This document shows positions 26,201 to 35,800 of a stretch of 64,000 bases of DNA, in pieces. This DNA comes from Epinephelus fuscoguttatus. Lineage: Eukaryota; Chordata; Actinopteri; Perciformes; Serranidae. Numbering within the stretch: position 1 is the first letter of the stretch; every line of letters begins with the position of its first letter. Position numbers and translations under genes: made by a program. The notes under the pieces are model-generated. The model was not told the origin of the DNA and made no database searches. It saw only the letters and a list, made by a program, of their open reading frames with translations. The DNA is taken from positions 35,084,043-35,148,042 of the forward strand of contig NC_064754.1 in the NCBI RefSeq assembly GCF_011397635.1. Direction: 5' to 3'.

Positions 26201-29200
26201 GGTCAATAATAAGACCTCTAGGGTCAAACACATTGGCACTGGCGCCCCCCAGGGGTGTGTCTTATCACCCCTGTTATATTCACTCCATCAGAGGCTCTTT
26301 TTCCTCCATCAGTTGAGGAAATTTGGGATGGCAGCGCTCCATGCCTGCACCAATACCTTATGGAAGTAGGAAACTCCCCCACAGCACTTGAATAATCTGC
26401 CCTCTGTTTTTTTGTCATTGTATTTTTATATGGTATTTATGCTGTAAGTATGTTGTTGTAAGCTACTGTCATTACCGTCTGTCCTGCATCTCTCTCTGTC
26501 ACTCTCTCTCTCTCTCTGTCTCATTGTGTCATACAGGTTACTGTTAATTTATCATGTTGATCTGTTCTGTACGACATCTATTGCACGTCTGTCCATCCTG
26601 GAAGAGGGATCCCTCCTCAGTTGTTCTTCCTGAGGTTTCTACCGTTTTTTTCCCCTGTTAAAGGGTTTTTTGGGGGAGTTTTTCCTTATCGGCTGAGAGG
26701 GTCCTAAGAACAGAGGGATGTCATATGCTGTAAAGCCCTGTGAGGCAAACTGTGATTTGTAATATTGGGCTTTATAAATAAAATTGATTGATTGATTGAT
26801 GCTCTTATTATGCTGCGGTGTTATTTTCTTTTTATACTATTACACATTAGAGTCAACCTGCTACATATTGCACTTTCTGAGAATTTGCACTTAAAATCTG
26901 CACTAGTCACTTCAGACTTTAGCCTCCTGGACTAACATCCAGGTTTAAAACATGTCAAGGCGAATGAGGTATGACCTGTTCTCATGCCAAATGTGACCCT
27001 GTGTAAGCCATGAAGAGTGTCCTATGTCCTATGCCTGCTATTCTTGTTTTTGTTTTCTTGTTTGGTGTTTTGTCTTGTGGTTGTCCTACTATGTAGAGCG
27101 CACTGCAGCAAATCCCTAACGACTTGTTCAAGTTATATGGCAATAAAGTATTGAATTTTGGACAGGCGCTCCAAGCAAGTGGGGGGTCAGTGCCTTGCTC
27201 CAAGACACCTGGGCAGTGTCCAGGAGGCAAACTGGCTAAACCCAGAATATATCCCTTTGTCACTGGGTCTTGGATTTCCTGCTGCACAGAAAACAAATTG
27301 GCTAAAAAAGTCTGGTCAAACCCAGAATATATCAGGATGGGATATGTATGTTGTGATCTACAAATTATACTATACTAAGCGTCACACGGGGACACCAAAA
27401 TGTTGAGAATCTAAAGTGACACCGAGGGGGACCAGTTGTAGGAAATGCCTAAATACAGGCCTGACCTTGTAACAGATCTCCAATTAAAGAATAAAAATGG
27501 CTATCGGAAATAATTAATAGTTATTATTAATAATTATTAATTATGTTAAACAATGTGACTTAATTTACAATAAATCACCTCATGGGGCACCGTTCCCAAA
27601 AAGCGAAAAATGATAACCTGTAAATGATATTAGTCTCATAAAGTTCACTTAACAATTAATTTGGAATTTTGACTGGTAATTAAATCAATACCTAAAACCA
27701 AAATTACTATATTAATTGTAAAGGCTGAGGGATTTCTGAGTTCTTGACATAGCAGAGGTTGACTATTCATTCACTCTTGTGCAATATTAAACAGACAGCA
27801 GGTATGATTCCAAAGAATTATATTTATTCATAAAGAAAGAGAGAGAGAGAGAAACAAAGGTAGGTGTGAAGGGCAGTTTGGCCTACAAAACAAAATGGCT
27901 TACAACAGAGAACTACAAGATGGCTGAATCAAAGATGGCTTCTAGTCAGGGGAGGTCTTGTTTGACTGTGTGGTCAGGACAAAGACAAAGGAAAAGAAGC
28001 GGGAACTTTGCGTTGCCTCTTTGGGTGTAGCTCTGTTGAAAGCCAAAGTGTAAATGAGTCTATGTGAATGTGATATGTGTTGCAAACGGGCTGGATTAGT
28101 GCAGAGGATGTTTAGTTGCATGCAAGACTCTATGAACAGCATTAGCAAACTAACATCACTCAGCTTTGGCAAAGCCAACTAACCAATGATCTAACTGCAA
28201 TAATCACAACAATGACTCAATAAACAACATTAAATCACAACTGACAAAGTTAAACATTCTTGCTTAGCCTGTACGACTGTAATAAAGCTATGCCCAGTTA
28301 GTACCAATCCTTGAATGGGGGGAAGAGTTGCTTTGTGCTGTGTGTTTTTTGTTAGCTGGCACAGGAAAGCTGGAAAGAGCTATGGTTCCAGAAGCAATCT
28401 TTGTTGTGTGTTCCAAAAGTGCAGATCAGAGGAAGCCGGTCGCTCAGGGCCCGTGCAGAATAAGACATTGGGGTGCTAAGTTAGTTGCAAACCTTTTGTT
28501 TGCACACTAATTTCTCTGGTTCCCAGTTCTGCGCCTGCTGTGAGCGAGGGCAAGTCGTAGTCCAGGGCTGGTCAAGGGCCTAGGAGAAAGAACTACTGAG
28601 CTGGTCAACAACCCAGCTGGAGGAGAAAGACAGATTGAAGAATCCAGAACCTCTCTTGAAGTTTGCTTGGTGACCTCACAGAGTCACATGACACTGTCCA
28701 ATCAGGTTTGGAGACTTGTCTCTCACTAAGGTGTGAGGTGGGGCATCCTGTGGAGATAAGGGCCAAATGGCTGTCTCTGTTTGAAGAACAAAGAACATGA
28801 GGAGAAGCCTTCCCATGTAACAAATGTCAAATCATCTGTGGTCCAGTGAATCCCAACATGTAAATGATGATTGTTTTTAGCCGCCACATTTATTAACAGC
28901 CGATCATTCCTACGCTGTGATCAGTGAGATAAGAATTCCAGAATCACACATGAACCCCATTGTAAGATCTGCACTGGTTTGCAAGATAGATTGATAAATT
29001 AGGACCATTAGGTTTAATTCCTATCACTTTTTCCTTGATTGGGCAAGTGAGTTGCCAGCTTTAGTAACACCCTCTGTGGCATTTTACCTGCCCCAGGCAA
29101 ACAGGCAATCCTTATTGTTGATCCCTGCTGCCAGATGTTGGTTAAAAATCATTCTGTGTTTCTTCCTCCAGGGTGGACCATTGTGGAGAGCAGAGGTTAA

Positions 29201-30012
29201 AACCTGGTCTGAGGAAGTGTAAGTGTGGATTCACTTTGACTTATGATGACAAAACACCACAGAGTCAGTTTCTCTTTAAAAGAGAAAACAAAGTTGAGTT
29301 GTGGTAATTATTAATAAAAACATTACAGACAACTTGTCATCATTAAATTCTGAAATGAACAACATCAGTGCAAAAATAAAGAATAAACCCTTGTAATGTG
29401 CCCAATGATCAACTGTTGTTGTGTTGTATTTTCTCTCCATCAGATTTCTGTCATCTCACACTGGACACAAACACAGTGAACAGAAACCTCAAACTGTCCG
29501 AAAACAGCAGGAAGGTGACGTGTGCGGAGGAGGAGCAGCCATATCCTGATCATTCAGAGAGATTTGACACCTTGCCTCAGCTGCTTTGTAGAAATGCTCT
29601 GACTGGTCGCTGTTACTGGGAGGTGGAGTGGACAGGACTGGTTCGTGTAGCAGTGACATACAGAGGAATCAGAAGGAGGGGAAACAGTACTGAATGCGTG
29701 TTTGGCAGAAATAATCACTCCTGGAGTCTGTACTGCTTTGGTAATGGTTTCTCTGTCTGGCACAATAACAAAGAAACAGTCCTTCCTCTTCCTTCCTCCT
29801 ACATCTCCCTCTCCTCCTCCTCCTCCTCCTCTGCCCATCACAGAGTAGCAGTGTATGTCGACTGTCCTGCGGGGACTCTGTCCTTCTACAGTGTCTCTTC
29901 CTCTGGCAAACTGACCCACCTCCACACCTTCAACACCACATTCACGTGGCCTCTTTATCCTGGGTTCAGGTTCCGCTCACACGGTTCCTCTGTGTCTTTG
30001 TGTTCTCTGTAG
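16518..30012 (+). CDS. NLRC3-like NLR (FISNA-NACHT-LRR-B30.2), NLR-C class
   Basis: Cytosolic NOD-like receptor; the teleost NLR-C class is thought to sense microbes or regulate inflammation, but the ligand is unknown. Exons: 16518-16746 (acidic helical segment, [18 protein letters not shown]), 18730-20530 (FISNA, NACHT and helical domains), 20662-20835 and 22050-22223 (174-bp LRR exons), 29172-29218 (linker) and 29444-30012 (PRY/SPRY, stop TAG). Together 2994 nt, 997 aa, with every junction in phase. Walker A (GVAGIGKT, about residue 173) and Walker B (LFIFDGLDE, about 245) are intact. No stop or frameshift was seen in these exons. The 5' start is not defined: repeat exons upstream do not join in frame. 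The intron before the linker exon is about 6.9 kb and full of transposons. Only two LRR exons, at the low end for the family. Confidence 0.8.
16956..17066 (+). pseudogene. Broken second copy of the NLR linker exon
   Basis: Same acceptor and donor as 16518-16746, but 111 bp instead of 229: 118 bp are gone, which shifts the frame. It keeps [18 protein letters not shown] and then a fused gattcagtaagc, which makes an extra donor-like site. Using it instead of, or after, the intact copy would break the reading frame. Confidence 0.75.
17233..18729. other. NLR intron before the NACHT exon
   Basis: No exon, RNA gene or recognisable transposon was found. It ends in a T-rich tract and TTCAG acceptor at 18729. 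Confidence 0.45.
18730..20530 (+). CDS. NLR large exon: FISNA, NACHT, winged-helix region
   Basis: One 1801-bp exon, as usual for fish NLR-C genes. FISNA comes first ([20 protein letters not shown]), then the Walker A loop GVAGIGKT, Walker B IFDGLDE, sensor [11 protein letters not shown], the [13 protein letters not shown] segment, and the helical part with [18 protein letters not shown]. Nucleotide binding should be possible because all key residues are present. It ends at AAAGCTCT|GTAGGT, phase 2. Confidence 0.9.
20662..20835 (+). CDS. NLR leucine-rich repeat exon 1
   Basis: 174 bp, acceptor CCACAG, donor CTCAG|GTCAGT. Encodes [18 protein letters not shown] and [19 protein letters not shown], two ribonuclease-inhibitor-type LRRs that form part of the presumed ligand-facing solenoid. 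Confidence 0.85.
20836..22049. other. NLR intron between LRR exons
   Basis: No further LRR exon was found. There is a CT-rich run near 21865-21880 and no recognisable transposon. Confidence 0.45.
22050..22223 (+). CDS. NLR leucine-rich repeat exon 2
   Basis: 174 bp in phase with its neighbours, acceptor TCTAG and donor CTCAG|GTATGG. Encodes [19 protein letters not shown] and [19 protein letters not shown], the standard second LRR pair before the B30.2 linker in this family. Confidence 0.85.
22640..22741 (-). mobile_element. LINE 3' tail, minus orientation
   Basis: On the minus strand this reads as an L2/Rex1-like 3' end (aatttcccttcaaggatt, then aataaagtat). No coding part is attached. Confidence 0.45.
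23922..25203. mobile_element. hAT-type non-autonomous element (1282 bp)
   Basis: Starts cagggctggactgg and ends ccagtccagcactg, an imperfect terminal inverted repeat with the CAG...CTG ends common in hAT. Flanked by an 8-bp duplication, tgatctac at 23914-23921 and tgatctat at 25204-25211 (one mismatch). Subterminal ggcccaccagg motifs occur at both ends. No transposase frame is visible. Removing it rejoins the LINE reading frame. Confidence 0.85.
26540..26799 (+). mobile_element. Retroposon 3' end with (attg)n tail
   Basis: The stretch with ctggaagagggatccctcc, gttcttcctgaggtttctac and gggctttataaataaaattg ending in attgattgattgat is a widely seen fish retroposon tail. More LINE-like 3' UTR follows, ending at ggcaataaagtattgaat near 27150, so this looks like a second insertion just upstream of the LINE's own end. 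Confidence 0.55.
27250..27300 (+). repeat. Repeated piece of the LINE
   Basis: The stretch ctttgtcactgggtcttgga through cagaaaacaaattg repeats 26151-26200 of the LINE with few changes, and is flanked by two copies of aacccagaatatatc (27239 and 27319). It shows local shuffling at the LINE's 3' side. Confidence 0.7.
27401..28858 (-). mobile_element. LTR-element remnant (LTR plus primer-binding-like site)
   Basis: The block begins tgttgaga and ends tcccaaca, the inverted TG...CA ends expected of an LTR of about 1.46 kb. On the minus strand it is followed after three bases by TGGTGTCCCCGTGTGACG (27397-27380), in the right place for a tRNA primer-binding site. Almost no internal region remains, so it is a broken, fairly old fossil of a retrovirus-like or Gypsy-like element. 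The family cannot be named from the LTR alone. Confidence 0.5.
29444..30012 (+). CDS. NLR terminal exon: PRY/SPRY (B30.2)
   Basis: Opens with the PRY motif [20 protein letters not shown], then SPRY landmarks [46 protein letters not shown] and LYPGFRF, and ends LCSL, stop. B30.2 is a protein- or ligand-recognition fold found at the end of many fish NLR-C proteins. A serine run encoded by (tcc)n at about 29811-29831 extends one loop. Confidence 0.9.
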
Positions 30013-32848
30013 GACGAGACAACTTCCAACCCTGTGGTTTAAATGTTGGTGGAGAAGGCTTCACTTTGGTTGACATTTGGCTCACTGATTGTGTCTTTAA
30101 TGTCAGAAATGTGATTGTTTGAGAAATCGTGAAATTACTTTCTCAGGACTGAACTTGTTTTGTACAAACTGTGATGACTTGATTTTTTTTGTTGGTGCAG
30201 CATCTAGTGGAGTTTAAGTATATTTGTTAATGTCAAAGCTGGCGTTTGCAGTTTTCCGAAACAGCAGAAAAAAATGGCAGAATTTGAAAATACACACTCC
30301 TCCTGCAGCTCTCTCCTCCCTGTCTGAAACCCCTCCCACCAGACAGGTACAGGCTAAAGTGGGATTTATAACTGTGGCAGACCGTACGCCCTAGCCTGCG
30401 CACGTCGCCCACGCATGTTGCCTACGCCGCCGTGGGCCTTTATACTTGTGCAGTGGTGTGTCTGTGTCACTCTGCAGTTACACCTCCAAAACACTTGTCA
30501 GCAGGTGGCTTTCTGTGAAGTGCTGTAGGCCAAGTTTAGTTGATTCAAAACACACATTAAACACACATTAAACATGGCTTAATAGACAATTTCAAACACA
30601 AGTACACAAACTGGCTTCACAATAATTCACAGCATTCACAGACAAACACTTGTCTTTATCCGGAGTCATTTTCCTCACAAATACAACATGCTAACGTTAT
30701 TAGCACATTGTATAAATTAGCCTAGCAGCTATAGCAATCTTTCCCTCTTCTCATATAAAACCAGGGACAACATTTAACAAAGGTAACAGCACACAATTTG
30801 GCTTCATTACAACTCACAAGGTTCACCGACAAAATAACTGTCTTATACTAAACACGTTTAGCCTACATGTGCTTTCATCGTTTAAAGTGTTAAAGAAATG
30901 TGAAAATGTGTAAAAAGAAATGTTAACACAAAAAATATGCATTCTGAGGAAAGAGAATAGACAATTACATGAAAGGATCCATCTGGGAATGAACCAACCA
31001 GTAACGACCACTCCTACGTAAGAGGTGTGTCCACTACAATCAGAAACAACAACAAACAGTGTCACAAGCTAAAAGGTGTAAATATGAATTCCTACTTCTG
31101 GAAACGTAGCAAGAAATTATGTATAAGGAGTTTTAGAATCCAGATAAATAAATGAAGATGCACATAAACACAAAAGTTGCATCCAATAATGCAGAAAACT
31201 TTCAGAATAAGCTTACAATATGTGTATGATCACTACTTGGAAAATTTGTGATAGAATAAAATCATGCTTAAAAGTGTCCAAAATGCAAGAAAAGAGCTAC
31301 TAACAGCTACATGACCCTATTAGCCTAAATAATATAAATTATACAATAGAGCAAAGGAAAATGTAAAAGGGGAAGTTTCCAGCATAAATACACCAGCAAA
31401 ATACATATTAAGAATCCTAATATAACAAGAACTAGTCCATACCCATTGAGTACAGCATACCATACCATGACTTAGTCATACCATTAGAAAAAAACAAAAC
31501 ATTGGGCCACAGGGGGAGCCACAGCGATCGGTTGCATTTTAGCCATTTTTAAGCATTTTTCTGTTGTTATAGCGCCACCCAGTTGCCAGTTACAGTTAAA
31601 TTTCTCCAGTCACCTTGAGGCGTCCTGTTCTACATATCTACCAAGTTTAGTAAAAATTGATCAGTTTCTTCATTTAAACATGAGTTTCATATTATAACAA
31701 TATGTTATCTTGTTATTGCATCAAATATTTCATGTTAAAACAATGTGATTTATCAAGTTATAACATGAAACATTTCATGTTGTATGTCCATGTTGTAAAA
31801 AGATAAATAGTATATTGTTATAACAAGTAAAGTTTCTTGTTTGTCCATCATAATAATGTGAAAATATCTTGATGAATGTGAAAAAGTACTCGTGACGAAA
31901 CTTTTGTCATTATTAAACTGAACTGATTTGTTTTTTATTTATGCATTTATTTATTTATTTATTTATTTGTTCTAGCGTGGCACTTCACTTCTTGAACTGT
32001 TTAATCGAAAGTAATATATAGGCAAAGTTTGACTCATGCAGCATTGTTTCAAAACTTGTATGAAGAGGAAGGCAACAACGATTCCTTTGTACATGAACAC
32101 TAAGTCCTAAGTCTTATTGTCCAGCGAAAAATTGTAGCATGGGGGAAACTGATTATGAAACCATTGGATATGAAACAATTGTGGATTTTATTATATTTGA
32201 AACTTTCTTGGGCAAAACAAAGGGACGAATTGCCAGACATTTTACTGACATATTTATAAACTTATTTATTCAGCAGTGAATTAAAACATGAATAATTCAT
32301 GTAGAAATTAACCAGCAGACAAAAATTCACAAACTGATATAGTATGTCCAATAGAAAATAATTTCAAAAATTTCTAAGACAAAAAACTGTGATCGTCTGT
32401 GAGCATCATTAAAAGAAAAGGATCTGAAAGCGAATGATCAATCACAAAAACATAAGAAGTGAGAAATACAAATTGAGGGGATGTGATTAAAGTTATTTAG
32501 AAAGTGAGCATTAGTCATGACAAGATGTGACTCCAGTCCTCGCTTCATAAAGAGCACTCTGCTTTCTCTGTGGGCACTAGATACTGTCATTGGATGTCAA
32601 CTGTGAACTGCAAAACTTTCCACTATGTAACTTCCATTCAGATGTTCCCCTAATGCAGCTTGAGCACAAGGTCAGATCGTACTGTGTGGTGCTTCATATG
32701 GCCGTTCATTAATAATATGTTCAGTCTCCATCATTAACAGTCAAAGCAGTGAACCAAGCTGGATATTTATGTCTCGTTATTGAGACTTTTCATACAGCAG
32801 CTTGCTTAGCATTATGTTAGCACTGTGTTATGTGGCTGTCATGTGGGA
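30013..32848. other. Intergenic between NLR and lectin 2
   Basis: Holds the NLR 3' UTR and no other gene. A dispersed repeat lies at 31452-31670 and a (ttta)n run at about 31944-31968. Confidence 0.45.
31452..31670. repeat. Dispersed repeat shared with 61784-61990
   Basis: Shares tacagcataccataccatg, gccacagggggagccacag and tatagcgccacccagttgcc with the copy in the right part of the window. Class unknown; no coding content. Confidence 0.8.
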
Positions 32849-35800
32849 TTATATATTGAGTTGTAGAGGCAATGTCTTCTCACAGATCCAGAATTTTTGG
32901 GCGTCACATGGTTCATCATTCCAGCTGTTAATTAAATAAAAGTCCTTAATTTCGGCACAGTCTTCATCTCTGTCTGGAGTACCATTTGGCTCATGGTAGG
33001 TCCAGTAGCTGAAACCACAAACAAAATATAAGCCTTTAACAAATAACACATACCATAAAGCATTTAGATAATTTCAAACATCAAACATTTGTTCAACTGT
33101 ACAACTGTTTTTGTTGTTGTTGTTGTTGTTGTTGTTATTATTGTTTTCTCTTTCCTTATTTTTAATCAAGCAATTTAATCTGTGTCAATTTAATCTTTAA
33201 TCATTTCTCTTTTTCTCATGACCACACGCAAACACAAACTGAAGAGTCACAGCAACAAACCAAAGTCATATCAAATCACATCATTATGAATATTTGATTT
33301 GAGATTTATCTGTTTTCTCACAGTTTGCCTGAATGAGCACATCAAGCAAGAATCTGGTCACAACAAGCCATGGCAATGAAAAAGTATATTTAAACCTTGT
33401 AGTCAGCGGAGTCCCATCCACCCATTTCCATGTCCCCTCTGTTTCTCTGTCAGTCAGTCCAATCCACAGGACCGTCTGGAAACCTGCAGTAAACATCTTG
33501 AAAGAAAGAAACATTAATCAATAGATATTAAACCTATACAGTGTTAGTCTATCCTCCACCTCAGTGACCTCACATTAAACCTTCTTTACTCTTTCACAGA
33601 TTCATACTCATACACACACACACGCACCTGTTCTTCTCTGCTGTTGATAATCATCAGGTCTGCACCTCTTCGCACACAGTCGTCTCTACTGTCCTTCCAG
33701 GTTTTCATGTCTGAGGAAATGTAGTAGAAACTACCGCTGAAATACTTCCATCCTAGTTGGGAGTAGTGATCACTTGCTGTTAATAAAAATAAGAAATATA
33801 ATATGTGATTAATATCATTTGATAATATCTATTCACAAAAATATACAGATAGTCAAAAGAGGCTAAAGAACCTGTCTTAATCAATCATCTCATACCAAGA
33901 TCATCTCATAATGAGGAAATATAAATCTCTCCATTCTGAGATACGAGTCTCATACTTAAGAGATATTCTCTCATATTTATAAGATAGATCAGAATTACAC
34001 GATTAGAGCTGCAAAGTGGGCAAACATCTTATCATTTAGGATAGACTGTAGACATCTGTGAGTTGATCACTGTTGAGCAGCGAGTCTTTATTCCAAACAA
34101 GTTTTCCTGTACACTTATGGATGTGTACGATTGTGAATGTGGTTCTGAAAATGAAAAAATACAAAATCAACGACAAAACAAGGCAAATTCCTGTCATTGC
34201 TATTGTATTTATACACTCCAGTGTATTTCATTACACTGACCAGGTGCATGCAACAGATTGAATTCATTTTGTGTAAATATTTATTGAATGTGACCACTTC
34301 AGTCTTCACAGTGTGGCATTGTTTTCCTTGTTGTTACCTGTTATAAATGAATGATAACTGTAGAAAGTGAATGTGAAGCAGCAAGGTGTATATAGTATAG
34401 AGTTTGGGACACCTCAGGCATGTTCCCTGACCATTCCTGCACAAATGTATTGTATGTACGTCAGCCTAAAGAGCTCTTCTGGTGCCGGCAGACATATAAG
34501 CCCTTTTTAGATAGGAATTGTGCAAATTTGCAGGAAAGCCCAATCAGTCTTTTTTCAGCATTGGCAGTATAAAAACAAAATCGGGGAGTGCAGCAAAATG
34601 CTGCCTGTCTACTTTTGTTTATACAGAATGCGCCTTTTTCAGGGCAATGGGGGGCGTGAGCAAGTAACAAAACTCGTGTGGCTCAGAGTGAGACGTAAAC
34701 AGTGACATGGGAAGGAAGCCGCGGCTGGTCAGGCGGTGATAGTCAGCTGGCAATTCTCTCGTAAATCGGCCCGTCCCTCACCGTCCCCGTCATCTGATGG
34801 TTAATGGCCTCTTCGTTTGCGAGGGCAAGGAGGGCGCGCAATTCCTTGTCTCCCCAGTTGCTCATCTTTACAGTGTCTGTCAGGTTTGCGTTTCCCTCTT
34901 GCTACTAGCTGCTCGCTAATTCCTGCTATCAGCTGTTTCCTGTTTATCCACCGCCAGTGGCTCGCACGTGCGGCGTCATCAACAGCTCCTCCCACAAGTC
35001 TTCAACAGCCCCTCCTGTGGTGGAAGGCCGCCACGGTCTGTTTAAACTAAAAGAGTTCCACCAATATAACTATCCTACGAGGCAGAAAATTGGGCGCCTC
35101 AGATCAACTCCCCATTCCGCCTCTGTGTGTCTAAATGCTTGTAGCTGGCCGGCAAAACGGCCCAACATTCGTGGAAAATCTGGCAGTGTAAAAGGGGCTA
35201 TAGAAACCTCCTGGCAATAAAATAACAACATTTCCACATGCCAAAATTGTTGCAAAAGGGATGCCCTTTTTTTCACTTGAGCATCTGCTCCACAAAATGT
35301 CTGTGCACGGCACTGCTGAGGCTAATCCAAGGTCTGATTATTAGTGTAACTACTTTTATCCTCAAACTTACTGATTTGAATCAGCTTCCTCTTCAGCTCG
35401 TCTCTCTCTTCAGTCACATTCTTGCAAATGGTCTCAAAGTCTTGTGTCTCGTATTCAGAACTGCCTGAAAGAGCAAAAAGAATTACATGACAATTCTGCA
35501 AAGAAAACGCCAGATTCAAACAAGAGGTCATTCTCAGCTGCACCAAAATCATTTTACCAATATAATTACGTAACTGCTCCTCTCTGACTGGTTGTCTGGA
35601 TTCACATCTGCTTGACAAACACACACAGCATAATATAGCTACTGGTGAAGGGGGACGGGAGGTTGGCATAAGCAGACCAAAGAGTGCAGGAGGAGGAGTT
35701 CGGACAGGTAGGGGGGAGCCAGGTTGTGGAGAGCTTTGAAAGTGATGATGAGTTTGAAGTGGGTACGCTGGGGGACGGGGAGCCAGTGGAGGTTATGAAG

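Larger units (their letters stand above)
22742..27155 (+). mobile_element. L2-like LINE, near full span but broken
   Basis: In order: a short N-terminal region (from 22798), endonuclease pieces ([14 protein letters not shown] at about 23235; [15 protein letters not shown] at about 23460; [17 protein letters not shown] at about 23605; SDHNTILL), [13 protein letters not shown] (25280), and the RT N-half ([54 protein letters not shown] to 26290). The RT palm with FADD is deleted: the frame jumps to LRKFGMA. Several frameshifts and stops occur, so it is inactive. It is split by a hAT element at 23922-25203 and lies in the NLR intron, same strand. Near its end sit a second tail and a repeated LINE piece. 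Confidence 0.8.

Noticed and set aside
29554-29925. 123-codon minus-strand frame
   Set aside because: Shadow of the B30.2 exon, with poly-Gly from the complementary (gga)n run.
30823-31065. 80-codon minus-strand frame after the NLR
   Set aside because: No family match, no splice context; falls in AT-rich intergenic sequence.
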